The notes beneath the pieces are model-generated. The model was given only the letters and a program-made list of their open reading frames with translations, had not been told where the DNA came from and did no database searches. Both the position numbers and the translations under genes were made by a program. From an uncultured Lachnospiraceae bacterium (GTDB lineage Bacteria > Bacillota > Clostridia > Lachnospirales > Lachnospiraceae), in contig CAMAHO010000023.1 in NCBI GenBank assembly GCA_945834545.1, positions 1 to 18,294 on the forward strand: a stretch of 18,294 nucleotides of DNA. Reading direction: 5' to 3'. This document shows positions 6,965 through 14,081 of this stretch, in pieces (within the stretch, counting starts at the first letter, position 1; every line of letters begins with the position of its first letter).

Positions 6965-9598
6965 TCACATGGTCTCCAATAAATTCTCAAATTCCTCTAA
7001 GGTCATCAAAACCTTTCTGGGTTTTGTTCCTTCTTCCTCACCAACAACACCATACTCGCAAAGCTGGTCCATAATACGCGCAGCACGGTTAAAGCCAATC
7101 TTTAACAGTCTTTGCAGACTTCCTATGCTGGCTTTGTCCTTGTCGATAATAAACCTTCCGGCTTCTGCAAAATATTCATCCAGGTCATTTTCAGAAGAAC
7201 CACCCCCTGAACTGTTGCCTGTTGACGACTCCATATTGTTAAGCTTCTCTTCCACATCATTGGCGTAAACATTGCCGTATTCCTGATTCTTAAGGAAGTC
7301 CACCACATCATATACTTCCTTATCGGAAACAAAAGCACCTTGCACTCTGGCTGGTTTGGAATACCCCTGAGGATAGAAGAGCATATCTCCCTTTCCTAAC
7401 AGTTTCTCTGCACCCACCTGATCCAGAATGGTCCTGGAGTCCACTCCACTAGCCACTGCAAAAGCAACACGGCTGGGCATATTGGCTTTGATCAGGCCCG
7501 TGATAACATCCACACTAGGTCTCTGGGTAGCTATAATCACATGGATGCCGCAGGCTCTTGCCAGCTGTGCCAGACGACAGATAGATTCCTCTACCTCCCC
7601 CGGGCATACCATCATCAAATCTGCAAGCTCATCAACAATAATCACTATTTGAGGCAGTTTCTTAGGAACCGGTTCTTCTCCTTTGCTCGCTAATTCCAAA
7701 ACCTTCTTGTTGTATCCCTTCAAATCCCTCACGTTGAAATCAGCAAATTTGCGATACCGCTCTTCCATCTCCGTTACAGCCCAATGCAATGCTGCGGAAG
7801 CCTTCTTAGGGTCTGTCACCACGGGAATCAGCAGGTGAGGAATCCCATTATATACGCTTAATTCCACAACCTTGGGGTCCACCATAATTAACTTCACATC
7901 ATCGGGATGTGCTTTGTATAAGATACTCATAATCAAGGTATTAATGCATACGGATTTACCGGAGCCGGTGGATCCGGCAATCAGCATATGAGGCATTTTG
8001 GCAATATCCGTAACGATGGTCTTTCCTGCAATATCCTTACCTACTGCAAACGCCAGATTGGAATCAAACTCCTGAAATTCCCTGCTCTCTAGTAGATCCC
8101 TCAATGCCACCATTTGATTTTCTTTGTTTGGCACCTCAATACCAATGGCAGCTTTTCCCGGAATGGGAGCTTCAATTCGAATATCCGTAGCTGCCAGATT
8201 CAGCTTGATATCGTCCGTCAACCCAACAATCTTGGATACCTTTACCCCTTGTTCCGGCTGCAATTCATATCGAGTAACACTAGGACCCTGACTGATATCT
8301 GTTATTGTTACCTTCACTCCAAAAGTGTTTAAGGTCTGTTGCAGTCTAAGGGCTGTCTCCTTTAACTCAGAGGAAGAATCCTTAACAGACCCCTTCCCCT
8401 TTTGCAGACAGCTTAATGGAGGAAACATATATTTTTTTGCTGGCTTAACCACTTTTGAATCAGGCTTGATTACTGCCTCTGTAGGAACTGTTGGTTCCGC
8501 TTGTTTGCGTTTATCCCCTGTTTCCTGAATTTGATTTTCCTGCTCGATTCCCATTCTAGGTTCTTCTCTATGTATTCTGATTTGCGGTTCAAATTCCGGT
8601 TTCAGCTTGATAGGCTCAGCTTGTGGTCTCCTGATTTGCGGTTCAGGTTCCCTATCCCTTGCATCAGATATCACAACCTCCTGTTCCTTCGCCTCTACAG
8701 GCCTTGTCTGATGAATGGGATGAAATTCTATCTCATGTACATCCTCTCTTCTGGGAATCGTATCCTGTTTTTTCAAGGAAGTATCCAAAATAACACCTGA
8801 GACTTTTTTGTCCCTTCTGAGAACGGCTGTTGTTGCCTCTTCCTTGGCTGTAAGGGTAGAATCCACCTCCTCACCGGTTTCCTCTTCCTCCTGGGTTTCC
8901 AAGCTCTCCTCTTCCTCACGCAGTCTGCGGCGTTCTTTCCGGCGCTTGTAATCCTCCATCCCTCTCTCTTTCACTTGCATAGAGCCATTTTTCAAATACC
9001 GAATCAAAGATTTTTCGGTCAAAATAATGACGGAAATGACACTGATCAAAAAGACCACTAAAATGGTTCCTACAACCTCCAGATAATGCTTCAGGAAATA
9101 GGCCAGTGAGCCGAATAGTACTCCACCGCCGTTTCTGTTTTCTTTACATAGGCTGTAGATGCTTGACATACTATAGGAATCCAGACTTGTGGCCTGGGGC
9201 GTGATTAACTCACAGACAATTGCAAACATAACGGTCAACAAAACCATTGCCGTCATCTTCCGTCCAGCACTTCTCTTTCCCTTGTTTGCCATCCAAAAGA
9301 CCACAAATAGGAAAACCAAGGGCGGTAAGATATAGGCTGTAAAGCCAAAAAGTCCAAATTCCAAATTGCTTATAAAGTCTCCAAAAGAACCGATTATATG
9401 AAAATTACATAAAAATAGAAAAATACAGCCTATACATAAAATAATAAGATATATTTCTTGAAAGAGTGCTTTTTCCTCCGGTGTTTTTTCCATATGCTCT
9501 CTCTCAGGTACACTCCTGTTCCCGGTTTTATGAGCCTCCCTCTGAGGCGTTCTTTTTCTATTACTTGATGAAGTTTTTCTTCCATCTGTGTTCGCCAT
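6965..9598 (-). CDS. ftsK: FtsK/SpoIIIE-family DNA translocase
   Basis: This membrane-anchored hexameric motor pumps DNA through the division or sporulation septum. Counting from the ATG at 9598 it has 877 residues. A basic N-terminus leads to about four transmembrane helices (near 50-68, 85-103, 115-132, 174-195), then a highly charged Glu/Lys/Arg/Pro linker (about 205-390). The RecA-like motor follows, with Walker A GSTGSGKS at about 542-549 and Walker B IVIIVDE at about 651-657. A Gly/Ser stretch precedes the C-terminal winged-helix gamma domain (about 810-875), which reads the oriented DNA signals. A GTG at 9607 could also start it (880 residues), but AGAGGGTGA fits better as the site for the ATG. 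The tepA neighbour matches the B. subtilis tepA-spoIIIE arrangement. Whether it serves division, sporulation or both cannot be told. Confidence 0.95.
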   Translation of the reverse strand: MANTDGRKTSSSNRKRTPQREAHKTGNRSVPEREHMEKTPEEKALFQEIYLIILCIGCIFLFLCNFHIIGSFGDFISNLEFGLFGFTAYILPPLVFLFVVFWMANKGKRSAGRKMTAMVLLTVMFAIVCELITPQATSLDSYSMSSIYSLCKENRNGGGVLFGSLAYFLKHYLEVVGTILVVFLISVISVIILTEKSLIRYLKNGSMQVKERGMEDYKRRKERRRLREEEESLETQEEEETGEEVDSTLTAKEEATTAVLRRDKKVSGVILDTSLKKQDTIPRREDVHEIEFHPIHQTRPVEAKEQEVVISDARDREPEPQIRRPQAEPIKLKPEFEPQIRIHREEPRMGIEQENQIQETGDKRKQAEPTVPTEAVIKPDSKVVKPAKKYMFPPLSCLQKGKGSVKDSSSELKETALRLQQTLNTFGVKVTITDISQGPSVTRYELQPEQGVKVSKIVGLTDDIKLNLAATDIRIEAPIPGKAAIGIEVPNKENQMVALRDLLESREFQEFDSNLAFAVGKDIAGKTIVTDIAKMPHMLIAGSTGSGKSVCINTLIMSILYKAHPDDVKLIMVDPKVVELSVYNGIPHLLIPVVTDPKKASAALHWAVTEMEERYRKFADFNVRDLKGYNKKVLELASKGEEPVPKKLPQIVIIVDELADLMMVCPGEVEESICRLAQLARACGIHVIIATQRPSVDVITGLIKANMPSRVAFAVASGVDSRTILDQVGAEKLLGKGDMLFYPQGYSKPARVQGAFVSDKEVYDVVDFLKNQEYGNVYANDVEEKLNNMESSTGNSSGGGSSENDLDEYFAEAGRFIIDKDKASIGSLQRLLKIGFNRAARIMDQLCEYGVVGEEEGTKPRKVLMTLEEFENLLETM

Positions 9599-9645
9599 GA
9601 AAGTCACCCTCTTTTCCTAAAGTGTCTAAATTCACAATCCTTTTG

Positions 9646-9674
9646 ATTATAGCATTTTTTCTTTCAGGGGGCAA
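9646..9674 (-). promoter_or_regulatory. Promoter for ftsK, with an extended -10
   Basis: On the minus strand a perfect TATAAT (9646-9651) is preceded by TGC, giving an extended -10. Exactly 17 bases upstream is TTGCCC (9669-9674), 4 of 6 matches to TTGACA. The predicted transcript would have a leader of about 40 bases before the ATG at 9598. The -35 lies inside the outer arm of the inverted repeat 9667-9739. Confidence 0.6.
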
Positions 9675-9739
9675 GGGGGACAGGTCCATATGCCCCCAAG
9701 TTCTAGGGGGGGCATATGGACCTGTCCCTGTTGTCCCCC
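9667..9739. repeat. GC-rich 73-base inverted repeat, REP/MITE-like
   Basis: Two perfectly complementary 21-base arms (9677-9697 and 9708-9728) flank a 10-base loop (9698-9707). The left arm begins GGGACAGGTCCATATG. Outside them, after a small internal mismatch, GGGGGCAA (9667-9674) pairs with TTG plus CCCCC (9731-9739, one bulged base). Neither side has a U-run, so it is not a standard intrinsic terminator. Short GGGGACAGGT-type hairpins are familiar as dispersed repeats in many bacterial genomes and are sometimes linked to Y1/RAYT transposases. Membership here is inferred from appearance only. It holds the stop codon of tepA and the -35 of the ftsK promoter. Confidence 0.8.
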
Positions 9740-10362
9740 ATGCCCCCCTTTTCCCCACCCATCAGTTCGTGTAACTTTTGAATAGCTTCCTTGATTCCTC
9801 CCACCTCATCAATGATGCCGTTTTCCACAGCCTCCTTGCCGACTAACAGTGTGCCCACATCCCTGGTCAGCATCTTGGTTTCCAACAGCAGCTTTTCGAA
9901 TCTCTTTTGTGTTACATTGCAATGACTACAGACATAATTTGTGATTCGATCCTGTATCAATTTGAAATAATCAAAACTTTGGGATACACCAATCACTGTT
10001 CCGTTGCTTCTCACGGGATGTATCACCATAGTTGCAGTAGGAACAATGAAAGAATAATCAGAGCTGACGGCAATAGGCACACCTATGGAATGACTTCCTC
10101 CTAGCACAAGGGATACGGTAGGCTTACTAAGACTGGATATCATCTCGGCTATAGCTAGTCCGGCCTCCACATCTCCTCCCATGGTGTTTAACAGCACAAG
10201 CACGCCTTTGATTTTCTCGCTCTCCTCAATTGCTGCCAGTGTTGGCAAGATCTCCTCATATTTGGTTGTTTTAGTTTGATTTCCTGTCTGTTCATGCCCT
10301 TCAATCTCTCCAATAATCGATAATAAATGTATTTCATCAATGAATTTTTTCTCTTCACTCAT
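9703..10362 (-). CDS. tepA: TepA-like ClpP-class serine protease
   Basis: This 219-residue protein has the ClpP/crotonase fold, of the type called translocation-enhancing protein TepA (YmfB) in B. subtilis. A Ser-His-Asp triad can be placed by comparison with ClpP: S92 in GGSHSIG, H115 in MVIHP and D168 in TRDVG. The oligomer-forming NTMGGDVEAG segment is at 59-68. There is no signal peptide. The ATG has AGGAGG 8 bases upstream. Its position just before ftsK/spoIIIE is conserved in Firmicutes (established synteny as I recall it). The last dozen codons (after about residue 206) are encoded by an inverted repeat and read GGMGDNRDRSICPP, so the native C-terminus has probably been replaced. Substrates and any ATPase partner are unknown. 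Confidence 0.88.
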   Translation of the reverse strand: MSEEKKFIDEIHLLSIIGEIEGHEQTGNQTKTTKYEEILPTLAAIEESEKIKGVLVLLNTMGGDVEAGLAIAEMISSLSKPTVSLVLGGSHSIGVPIAVSSDYSFIVPTATMVIHPVRSNGTVIGVSQSFDYFKLIQDRITNYVCSHCNVTQKRFEKLLLETKMLTRDVGTLLVGKEAVENGIIDEVGGIKEAIQKLHELMGGEKGGMGDNRDRSICPP

Positions 10363-10380
10363 AAACCAAACCTCCTGACA

Positions 10381-10411
10381 ATAAAAAAAGAAGTGTCAAT
10401 TGACACTTCTT
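10381..10411 (-). terminator. Intrinsic terminator after the glycosyltransferase gene
   Basis: Bases 10388-10411 are a perfect 24-base palindrome (10-bp stem with an AATT loop). On the minus strand it is followed by a run of seven T. It lies 22 bases past the stop of the glycosyltransferase gene and only 18 bases before the tepA AGGAGG site, so it might also act as an attenuator for tepA. I see no separate promoter between it and tepA. Confidence 0.8.
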
Positions 10412-10433
10412 ATTCTGCCCGAAAAATCGGTTT

Positions 10434-11393
10434 CTAATCTTTCAGCTCACCAATCAGCATTTCATCAATATTGTAGCGGGGTCTGTGCTTGACCTCAATA
10501 TAGATTTTGCCAATATATTTACCAATCAAACCAATGGCAAATAGTTGAATCCCTCCCAAAAACCATACGGATAAAATCAGGGAGGTCCAACCCGGCTCAA
10601 CATGTCCTGTAACATAGGAAATCAGAGCGTATATGGCTGCTAAAACTGAGCAAAACATAATCCCAATTCCAAGTCCCATAACCATAGAAATCGGCTTTAT
10701 GCTGAAGGAGGAAACCCCTTCAAAAGCAAGAGCCAGCATCTTTTTCAAAGGGTATTTGCTCTCTCCTGCCATTCGTTCCCTTCGGTCGTAATAAACACAG
10801 GCCGTCTTATATCCAAGGAGCGGTACAATGCCTCTCAAATACAGATTGTATTCCTTATATTTTGCAAATTCTCTTACTGCTCTCTTGCTCATAAGTCGGA
10901 AGTCAGCGTGATTATACACGGTCTTTACTCCCATAAATTCCAACAGCTTATAAAAGCTCTGGGCAGTCACCCTCTTAAAAAAGGAATCGGTAGTGCGTGC
11001 TTTTCTGACCCCATATACGATATCGCAGCCCTTGTGATATTGGTCCACCATCTCTTCCATGGAGGCAACATCATCCTGCAAATCAGCATCAATGCTGATC
11101 ACCATATCACACATTTCCTGAACACTTAACAACCCTGCAGTTAAAGCAAACTGGTGACCCACATTGGTGGCCAGCTTACAGCCGAAAACCTGATTCGGGT
11201 AGTTCTCATGCTCTTCTTTAATCAACTCCCAGGTTCTATCCTTGCTTCCGTCATTTACAAACAGGATAAAGCTATCCTGAGCTATCTTGCCCTTTGAAAT
11301 CATATTGTCCAATATATTACGCAGAGCTTTCGACGAAGTGATTAGTACCTCTTCCTCATTGTAGCAAGGCACTACAACTGCTAATCTATCCAT
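10434..11393 (-). CDS. Family 2 glycosyltransferase, DPM1/GtrB-like, with two C-terminal TM helices
   Basis: A 319-residue membrane-associated glycosyltransferase. The GT-A fold begins with VVVPCYNEEE at 6-15 and includes VNDGSKD (46-52) and the metal- and nucleotide-binding DADLQDD (102-108). An arginine-rich DRRERMAGESKYP stretch (203-215) is typical of enzymes that load sugar onto polyprenyl phosphate. Two transmembrane helices follow at about 234-260 and 270-293, then a short basic tail. By family precedent it would transfer a sugar from a nucleotide donor to undecaprenyl phosphate for wall or envelope glycan, but donor and acceptor cannot be read from sequence. I chose the ATG at 11393, with AGGA 8 bases upstream. 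The in-frame ATG at 11414 has no good site. No flippase or second transferase gene is near. A promoter may lie at 11420-11448. Confidence 0.9.
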   Translation of the reverse strand: MDRLAVVVPCYNEEEVLITSSKALRNILDNMISKGKIAQDSFILFVNDGSKDRTWELIKEEHENYPNQVFGCKLATNVGHQFALTAGLLSVQEMCDMVISIDADLQDDVASMEEMVDQYHKGCDIVYGVRKARTTDSFFKRVTAQSFYKLLEFMGVKTVYNHADFRLMSKRAVREFAKYKEYNLYLRGIVPLLGYKTACVYYDRRERMAGESKYPLKKMLALAFEGVSSFSIKPISMVMGLGIGIMFCSVLAAIYALISYVTGHVEPGWTSLILSVWFLGGIQLFAIGLIGKYIGKIYIEVKHRPRYNIDEMLIGELKD

Positions 11394-11419
11394 ACGCCTC
11401 TTCCTTATCAGCATACCCT

Positions 11420-11448
11420 ACTATGCAAATCATTTGTTACTGTGTAAA
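11420..11448 (-). promoter_or_regulatory. Possible promoter for the glycosyltransferase gene
   Basis: On the minus strand TTTACA (11443-11448) and CATAGT (11420-11425) are separated by 17 bases. Matches to consensus are 5/6 and 4/6. It lies in the 66-base gap after the metY stop. Moderate quality, and read-through from metY is also possible. Confidence 0.4.
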
Positions 11449-11459
11449 TACAAAATAGC

Positions 11460-12743
11460 TTAAATGGCAGCCAGAGCCTGCTCCAGGTCAGCAATGATAT
11501 CCTCTATATTTTCGATACCAACTGAAAAACGAATTAGATCAGGTGCCACGCCAGCTTCTACAAGCTGCTCATCCGTCATCTGTCTATGGGTATGGCTAGC
11601 CGGATGTAATACACAGGTTCTGGCGTCAGCCACATGGGTTACGATAGCAGCCAGTTTCAGCTTGTCCATGAGCTCTGAAGCCGCTGCTCTGCCACCCTTT
11701 AATCCAAAGGAAATGACCCCGCTGGTTCCCTTGGGCATGTATTTCTGCGCCAGGCTATGATACTTATTTCCGGAAAGACCGGGATAATTTACCCAAGCCA
11801 CCTTCTCATGCTGCTCCAGATACTCCGCCACAGCCTGAGCGTTGCTGCAATGTCTTTCCATACGAAGGGGCAGAGTTTCCAATCCGATATTTAACAGGAA
11901 AGCGTTCTGTGGAGATTGGATAGAGCCCAAATCTCTCATAAGCTGTACCGTTGCCTTTGTGATATAAGCAGCTTTTCCGAATTTCTTGGTATAGGTAACT
12001 CCATGATAGGAATCATCCGGTGTCGTAAGCCCCGGAAATTTATCCGCATACAAATCCCAATCAAAGTTTCCGGAATCTACGATAGCACCACCTACGCAGG
12101 AAGCATGACCATCCATATATTTTGTGGTAGAATGAGTGACAATATCTGCTCCCCATAGAAAAGGATTACAGTTAATCGGTGTTGCAAAGGTGTTATCCAC
12201 AATCAAAGGCACATGATTTTTATGTGCCACATTAGCAAATTTCTCGATATCCAGCACCACCAAAGCCGGGTTTGCAATGGTTTCAGCCAATACGCATTTT
12301 GTGTTGGGACGAAATGCCTTCTGCAGTTGATCCTCAGACATATCAGGGTCCACAACCGTACAGTCAATTCCCATTTTCTTCATAGTCACGGTTAATAAAT
12401 TGAAGGTGCCACCATAAACAGTAGAAGACATTACTACATGGTCACCAGCCTCAGCAATGTTAAATACTGCATAGTAGTTTGCAGCCTGACCGGAGCTGGT
12501 CAACATAGCAGCAACTCCACCTTCCAATTCACAAATCTTCTGTGCCACATAATCATTGGTAGGATTCTGCAATCTGGTGTAAAAATAGCCGCTCTCTTCT
12601 AAGTCAAAGAGCTTTCCCATCTGCTCTGAGGTCTCATATTTATAGGTTGTGCTCTGAATAATCGGCAGGATTCGGGGTTCACCATTCTTCGGTTTCCAGC
12701 CGGACTGCACGCATATTGTCTCTTTTTTATACTGCTTCTCCAT
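11460..12743 (-). CDS. metY: O-acetylhomoserine sulfhydrylase (PLP, Cys/Met metabolism family)
   Basis: This cytoplasmic PLP enzyme joins O-acetylhomoserine and sulfide to form homocysteine for methionine synthesis. The fold and family motifs are clear: SGQAA at 84-88, the DNTFATP segment at 183-189 (Asp to the PLP ring nitrogen), and the Schiff-base lysine K208 in STTKYMDGHASCVGG. The C-terminal SVGIENIEDIIADLEQAL is typical. I start at the ATG at 12743 (427 residues, the usual size for the long MetY/CysD form), with AAAGGA about 10 bases upstream. The extension upstream reads as non-family sequence. No SAM riboswitch or T-box fits in the 93-base leader. Substrate (acetyl- versus succinyl-homoserine, or Cys) is inferred from family length and motifs; cystathionine gamma-synthase or methionine gamma-lyase are less likely. 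Confidence 0.9.
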   Translation of the reverse strand: MEKQYKKETICVQSGWKPKNGEPRILPIIQSTTYKYETSEQMGKLFDLEESGYFYTRLQNPTNDYVAQKICELEGGVAAMLTSSGQAANYYAVFNIAEAGDHVVMSSTVYGGTFNLLTVTMKKMGIDCTVVDPDMSEDQLQKAFRPNTKCVLAETIANPALVVLDIEKFANVAHKNHVPLIVDNTFATPINCNPFLWGADIVTHSTTKYMDGHASCVGGAIVDSGNFDWDLYADKFPGLTTPDDSYHGVTYTKKFGKAAYITKATVQLMRDLGSIQSPQNAFLLNIGLETLPLRMERHCSNAQAVAEYLEQHEKVAWVNYPGLSGNKYHSLAQKYMPKGTSGVISFGLKGGRAAASELMDKLKLAAIVTHVADARTCVLHPASHTHRQMTDEQLVEAGVAPDLIRFSVGIENIEDIIADLEQALAAI

Positions 12744-12808
12744 GTTCGCTTTATCCTTTCCGTTACTCTTTTCGTTCCTTTTCGGAATTGTGGTTTTTAA
12801 TAGCAAGA

Positions 12809-12831
12809 GAGGTCTGCCACAGACAGACCTC
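12809..12831 (-). terminator. Weak stem-loop after yebC
   Basis: An 8-bp perfect stem (GAGGTCTG paired with CAGACCTC) closes a 7-base loop, starting 5 bases after the yebC stop. The downstream minus-strand sequence is only modestly T-rich (TCTTGCTATT), so termination may be partial. I see no convincing promoter for metY in the remaining gap. Confidence 0.45.
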
Positions 12832-12836
12832 ATATG

Positions 12837-13565
12837 TTACTCATCCCAGTTGTGATAAACAGCCTGTACATCATCATCTTCATCTAACAGGTCCAGGGTA
12901 CGCTGTAAATTCTTGATTGCTGTTTCATCCGTTAACTCTACATAATTCTGAGGAATCATAGTTACCTCAGCATTTAACATAGGAATGCCTGCATCCTCCA
13001 ATGCCTTTCTTACAACATCAAAGTCGTCCGGAGCCGTAAGAACCTCATAGCTGTCCTCTTCTTCTACAAAATCCTCGGCTCCTGCATCCAAGGCAATCAT
13101 CATTAACTCATCCGCATCCTGATCACATTCCTCTTTGTCAAGGATAATCTGACCTTTTTTATCAAACATATAGGAAACACAGCCCTGAGTACCGATATTA
13201 CCTTGTCCCTTTGTAAATGCACTTCTTACATTTGCAGCTGTTCTGTTTTTATTATCTGTAAGGGCATCCACAATAATTGCGATACCGCTTGGACCATATC
13301 CTTCATAGGTAACATACTCGTAATTCACATTACCGGCATCTCCGGCAGCCTTCTTGATACCTCTTTCAATTGTATCATTAGGCATGTTATTGGATTTTGC
13401 CTTAGCGATTACAGCCGCAAGCTTGAAATTATTATTTGGGTCCGGTCCCCCTTCTTTTACGGCTACTGCAATTTCTCTTCCGATAATGGTAAAGATTTTT
13501 CCTTTTGCAGCATCGTTCTTCTCTTTCTTATGTTTAATGTTCGCAAATTTAGAATGTCCTGACAT
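12837..13565 (-). CDS. yebC: YebC/PmpR-family protein
   Basis: A 242-residue cytoplasmic protein with the family's normal length and full-length features. It starts MSGHSKFANIKHKKEKNDA, contains the NIERG-type segment (NDTIERGIKKAAG) and the YEGYGPSGIAI motif, and has the acidic Glu/Asp-rich C-terminal part. The family was called a transcriptional regulator from PmpR and related work. More recent studies assign some members to relief of ribosome stalling at proline-rich stretches, so the role is not settled here. It has its own predicted promoter (13608-13636) just after mazF and a Shine-Dalgarno AAGGAG 8 bases before the ATG. A weak stem-loop follows, then metY. It is not next to ruvC or ruvAB, a common location in other genomes. 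Confidence 0.95.
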   Translation of the reverse strand: MSGHSKFANIKHKKEKNDAAKGKIFTIIGREIAVAVKEGGPDPNNNFKLAAVIAKAKSNNMPNDTIERGIKKAAGDAGNVNYEYVTYEGYGPSGIAIIVDALTDNKNRTAANVRSAFTKGQGNIGTQGCVSYMFDKKGQIILDKEECDQDADELMMIALDAGAEDFVEEEDSYEVLTAPDDFDVVRKALEDAGIPMLNAEVTMIPQNYVELTDETAIKNLQRTLDLLDEDDDVQAVYHNWDE

Positions 13566-13607
13566 TTTACTAACTCCTTCATCCTTTTGTCTATCTACAA
13601 CTTATTT

Positions 13608-13636
13608 ATCATATCATTATTTTTCTCATACTTCAA
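13608..13636 (-). promoter_or_regulatory. Promoter for yebC
   Basis: On the minus strand TTGAAG (13631-13636) and TATGAT (13608-13613) are separated by exactly 17 bases, matching consensus 4/6 and 5/6. The spacer is A-rich. It lies 13 bases past the mazF stop and gives a leader of about 35-40 bases. Confidence 0.65.
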
Positions 13637-13649
13637 GTACCGTAAGCTC

Positions 13650-13991
13650 TTATGTATGCAATTCCAGACTAACCTTAAGAGCCAAATCTACCCGGTTCAT
13701 AATTTCCCCGTCCAAATGGCAGATTTTATCCTTTAGTCTTGTCTTATCTATGGTTCGCAATTGTTCCAGCAAAACCACTGAATCCCTCTCCATTTCATAT
13801 TGCTTTGCACTGAGTTCAATATGCGTAGGGAGTTTTGCCTTGTTCATTTTGCTGGTAATTGCGGCTATAATAACCGTTGGGCTATGTTTATTTCCAATAT
13901 CATTTTGAATGATGAGTACAGGTCTTATCCCACCTTGCTCGGAACCGATTACCGGTCTTAAATCCGCATAATATACATCTCCTCGTCTCAT
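13650..13991 (-). CDS. ndoA: MazF/EndoA-type mRNA interferase, no antitoxin gene adjacent
   Basis: This 113-residue ribosome-independent endoribonuclease belongs to the PemK/MazF family and is close to B. subtilis EndoA (NdoA, 116 residues). The N-terminal MRRGDVYYADLRPVIGSEQG is diagnostic. R23 (in GIRPVLII) and T46 (in ITSKM) correspond to the family's catalytic Arg and Thr, so it looks active. The Shine-Dalgarno AAAGG is 8 bases before the ATG. In B. subtilis the antitoxin gene ndoAI lies directly upstream. Here the upstream gene is nnr, with a 90-base gap too short for an antitoxin of 70 or more codons. No RHH or MazE-like frame is seen. The antitoxin may be elsewhere or absent. Yeb C's promoter begins within 13 bases of its stop. 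Confidence 0.88.
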   Translation of the reverse strand: MRRGDVYYADLRPVIGSEQGGIRPVLIIQNDIGNKHSPTVIIAAITSKMNKAKLPTHIELSAKQYEMERDSVVLLEQLRTIDKTRLKDKICHLDGEIMNRVDLALKVSLELHT

Positions 13992-14081
13992 ACAATAACC
14001 TTTCTTTTTCGTGGATATTTCCTTCGTTAAAGGTAGTATTCCCCATTTATCGAAAGGTATACTGTGGACTTATCTGAAATT

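Noticed and set aside
6952..6990. Longer fhs start at 6990 and a THF riboswitch before fhs
   Set aside because: The longer start overlaps ftsK and lacks a Shine-Dalgarno. With a 13-base gap after ftsK there is no room for a riboswitch.
8577..8645. Repeated 15-base segment in the ftsK linker (54 bases apart, in frame; encodes PQIR twice)
   Set aside because: Only two copies that have diverged around the match. Linker regions of FtsK drift freely, and this does not amount to a tandem repeat array.
9561..9758. Small minus-strand frame across the inverted repeat and the ftsK start
   Set aside because: It overlaps both ftsK and the hairpin, is Pro/Gly-rich because of the G/C-rich repeat, and has no good ribosome binding site.
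10394..10399. TTGACA inside the terminator palindrome as a -35 for tepA
   Set aside because: The sequence 17 bases downstream is the Shine-Dalgarno of tepA, not a -10 box.
12744..12836. SAM riboswitch or T-box in front of metY
   Set aside because: The leader is only 93 bases and much of it is the yebC stem-loop. It is too short and lacks the conserved motifs of either class.
13354..13908. Long plus-strand open frame (184 codons) opposite yebC and mazF
   Set aside because: It lies antisense to two confidently recognised genes, has no recognisable domain and no Shine-Dalgarno. Its hydrophobic appearance is what antisense of charged genes gives.
13992..14081. Hidden MazE or NdoAI antitoxin gene upstream of mazF
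   Set aside because: The gap is 90 bases. No frame of useful length or motif is present.
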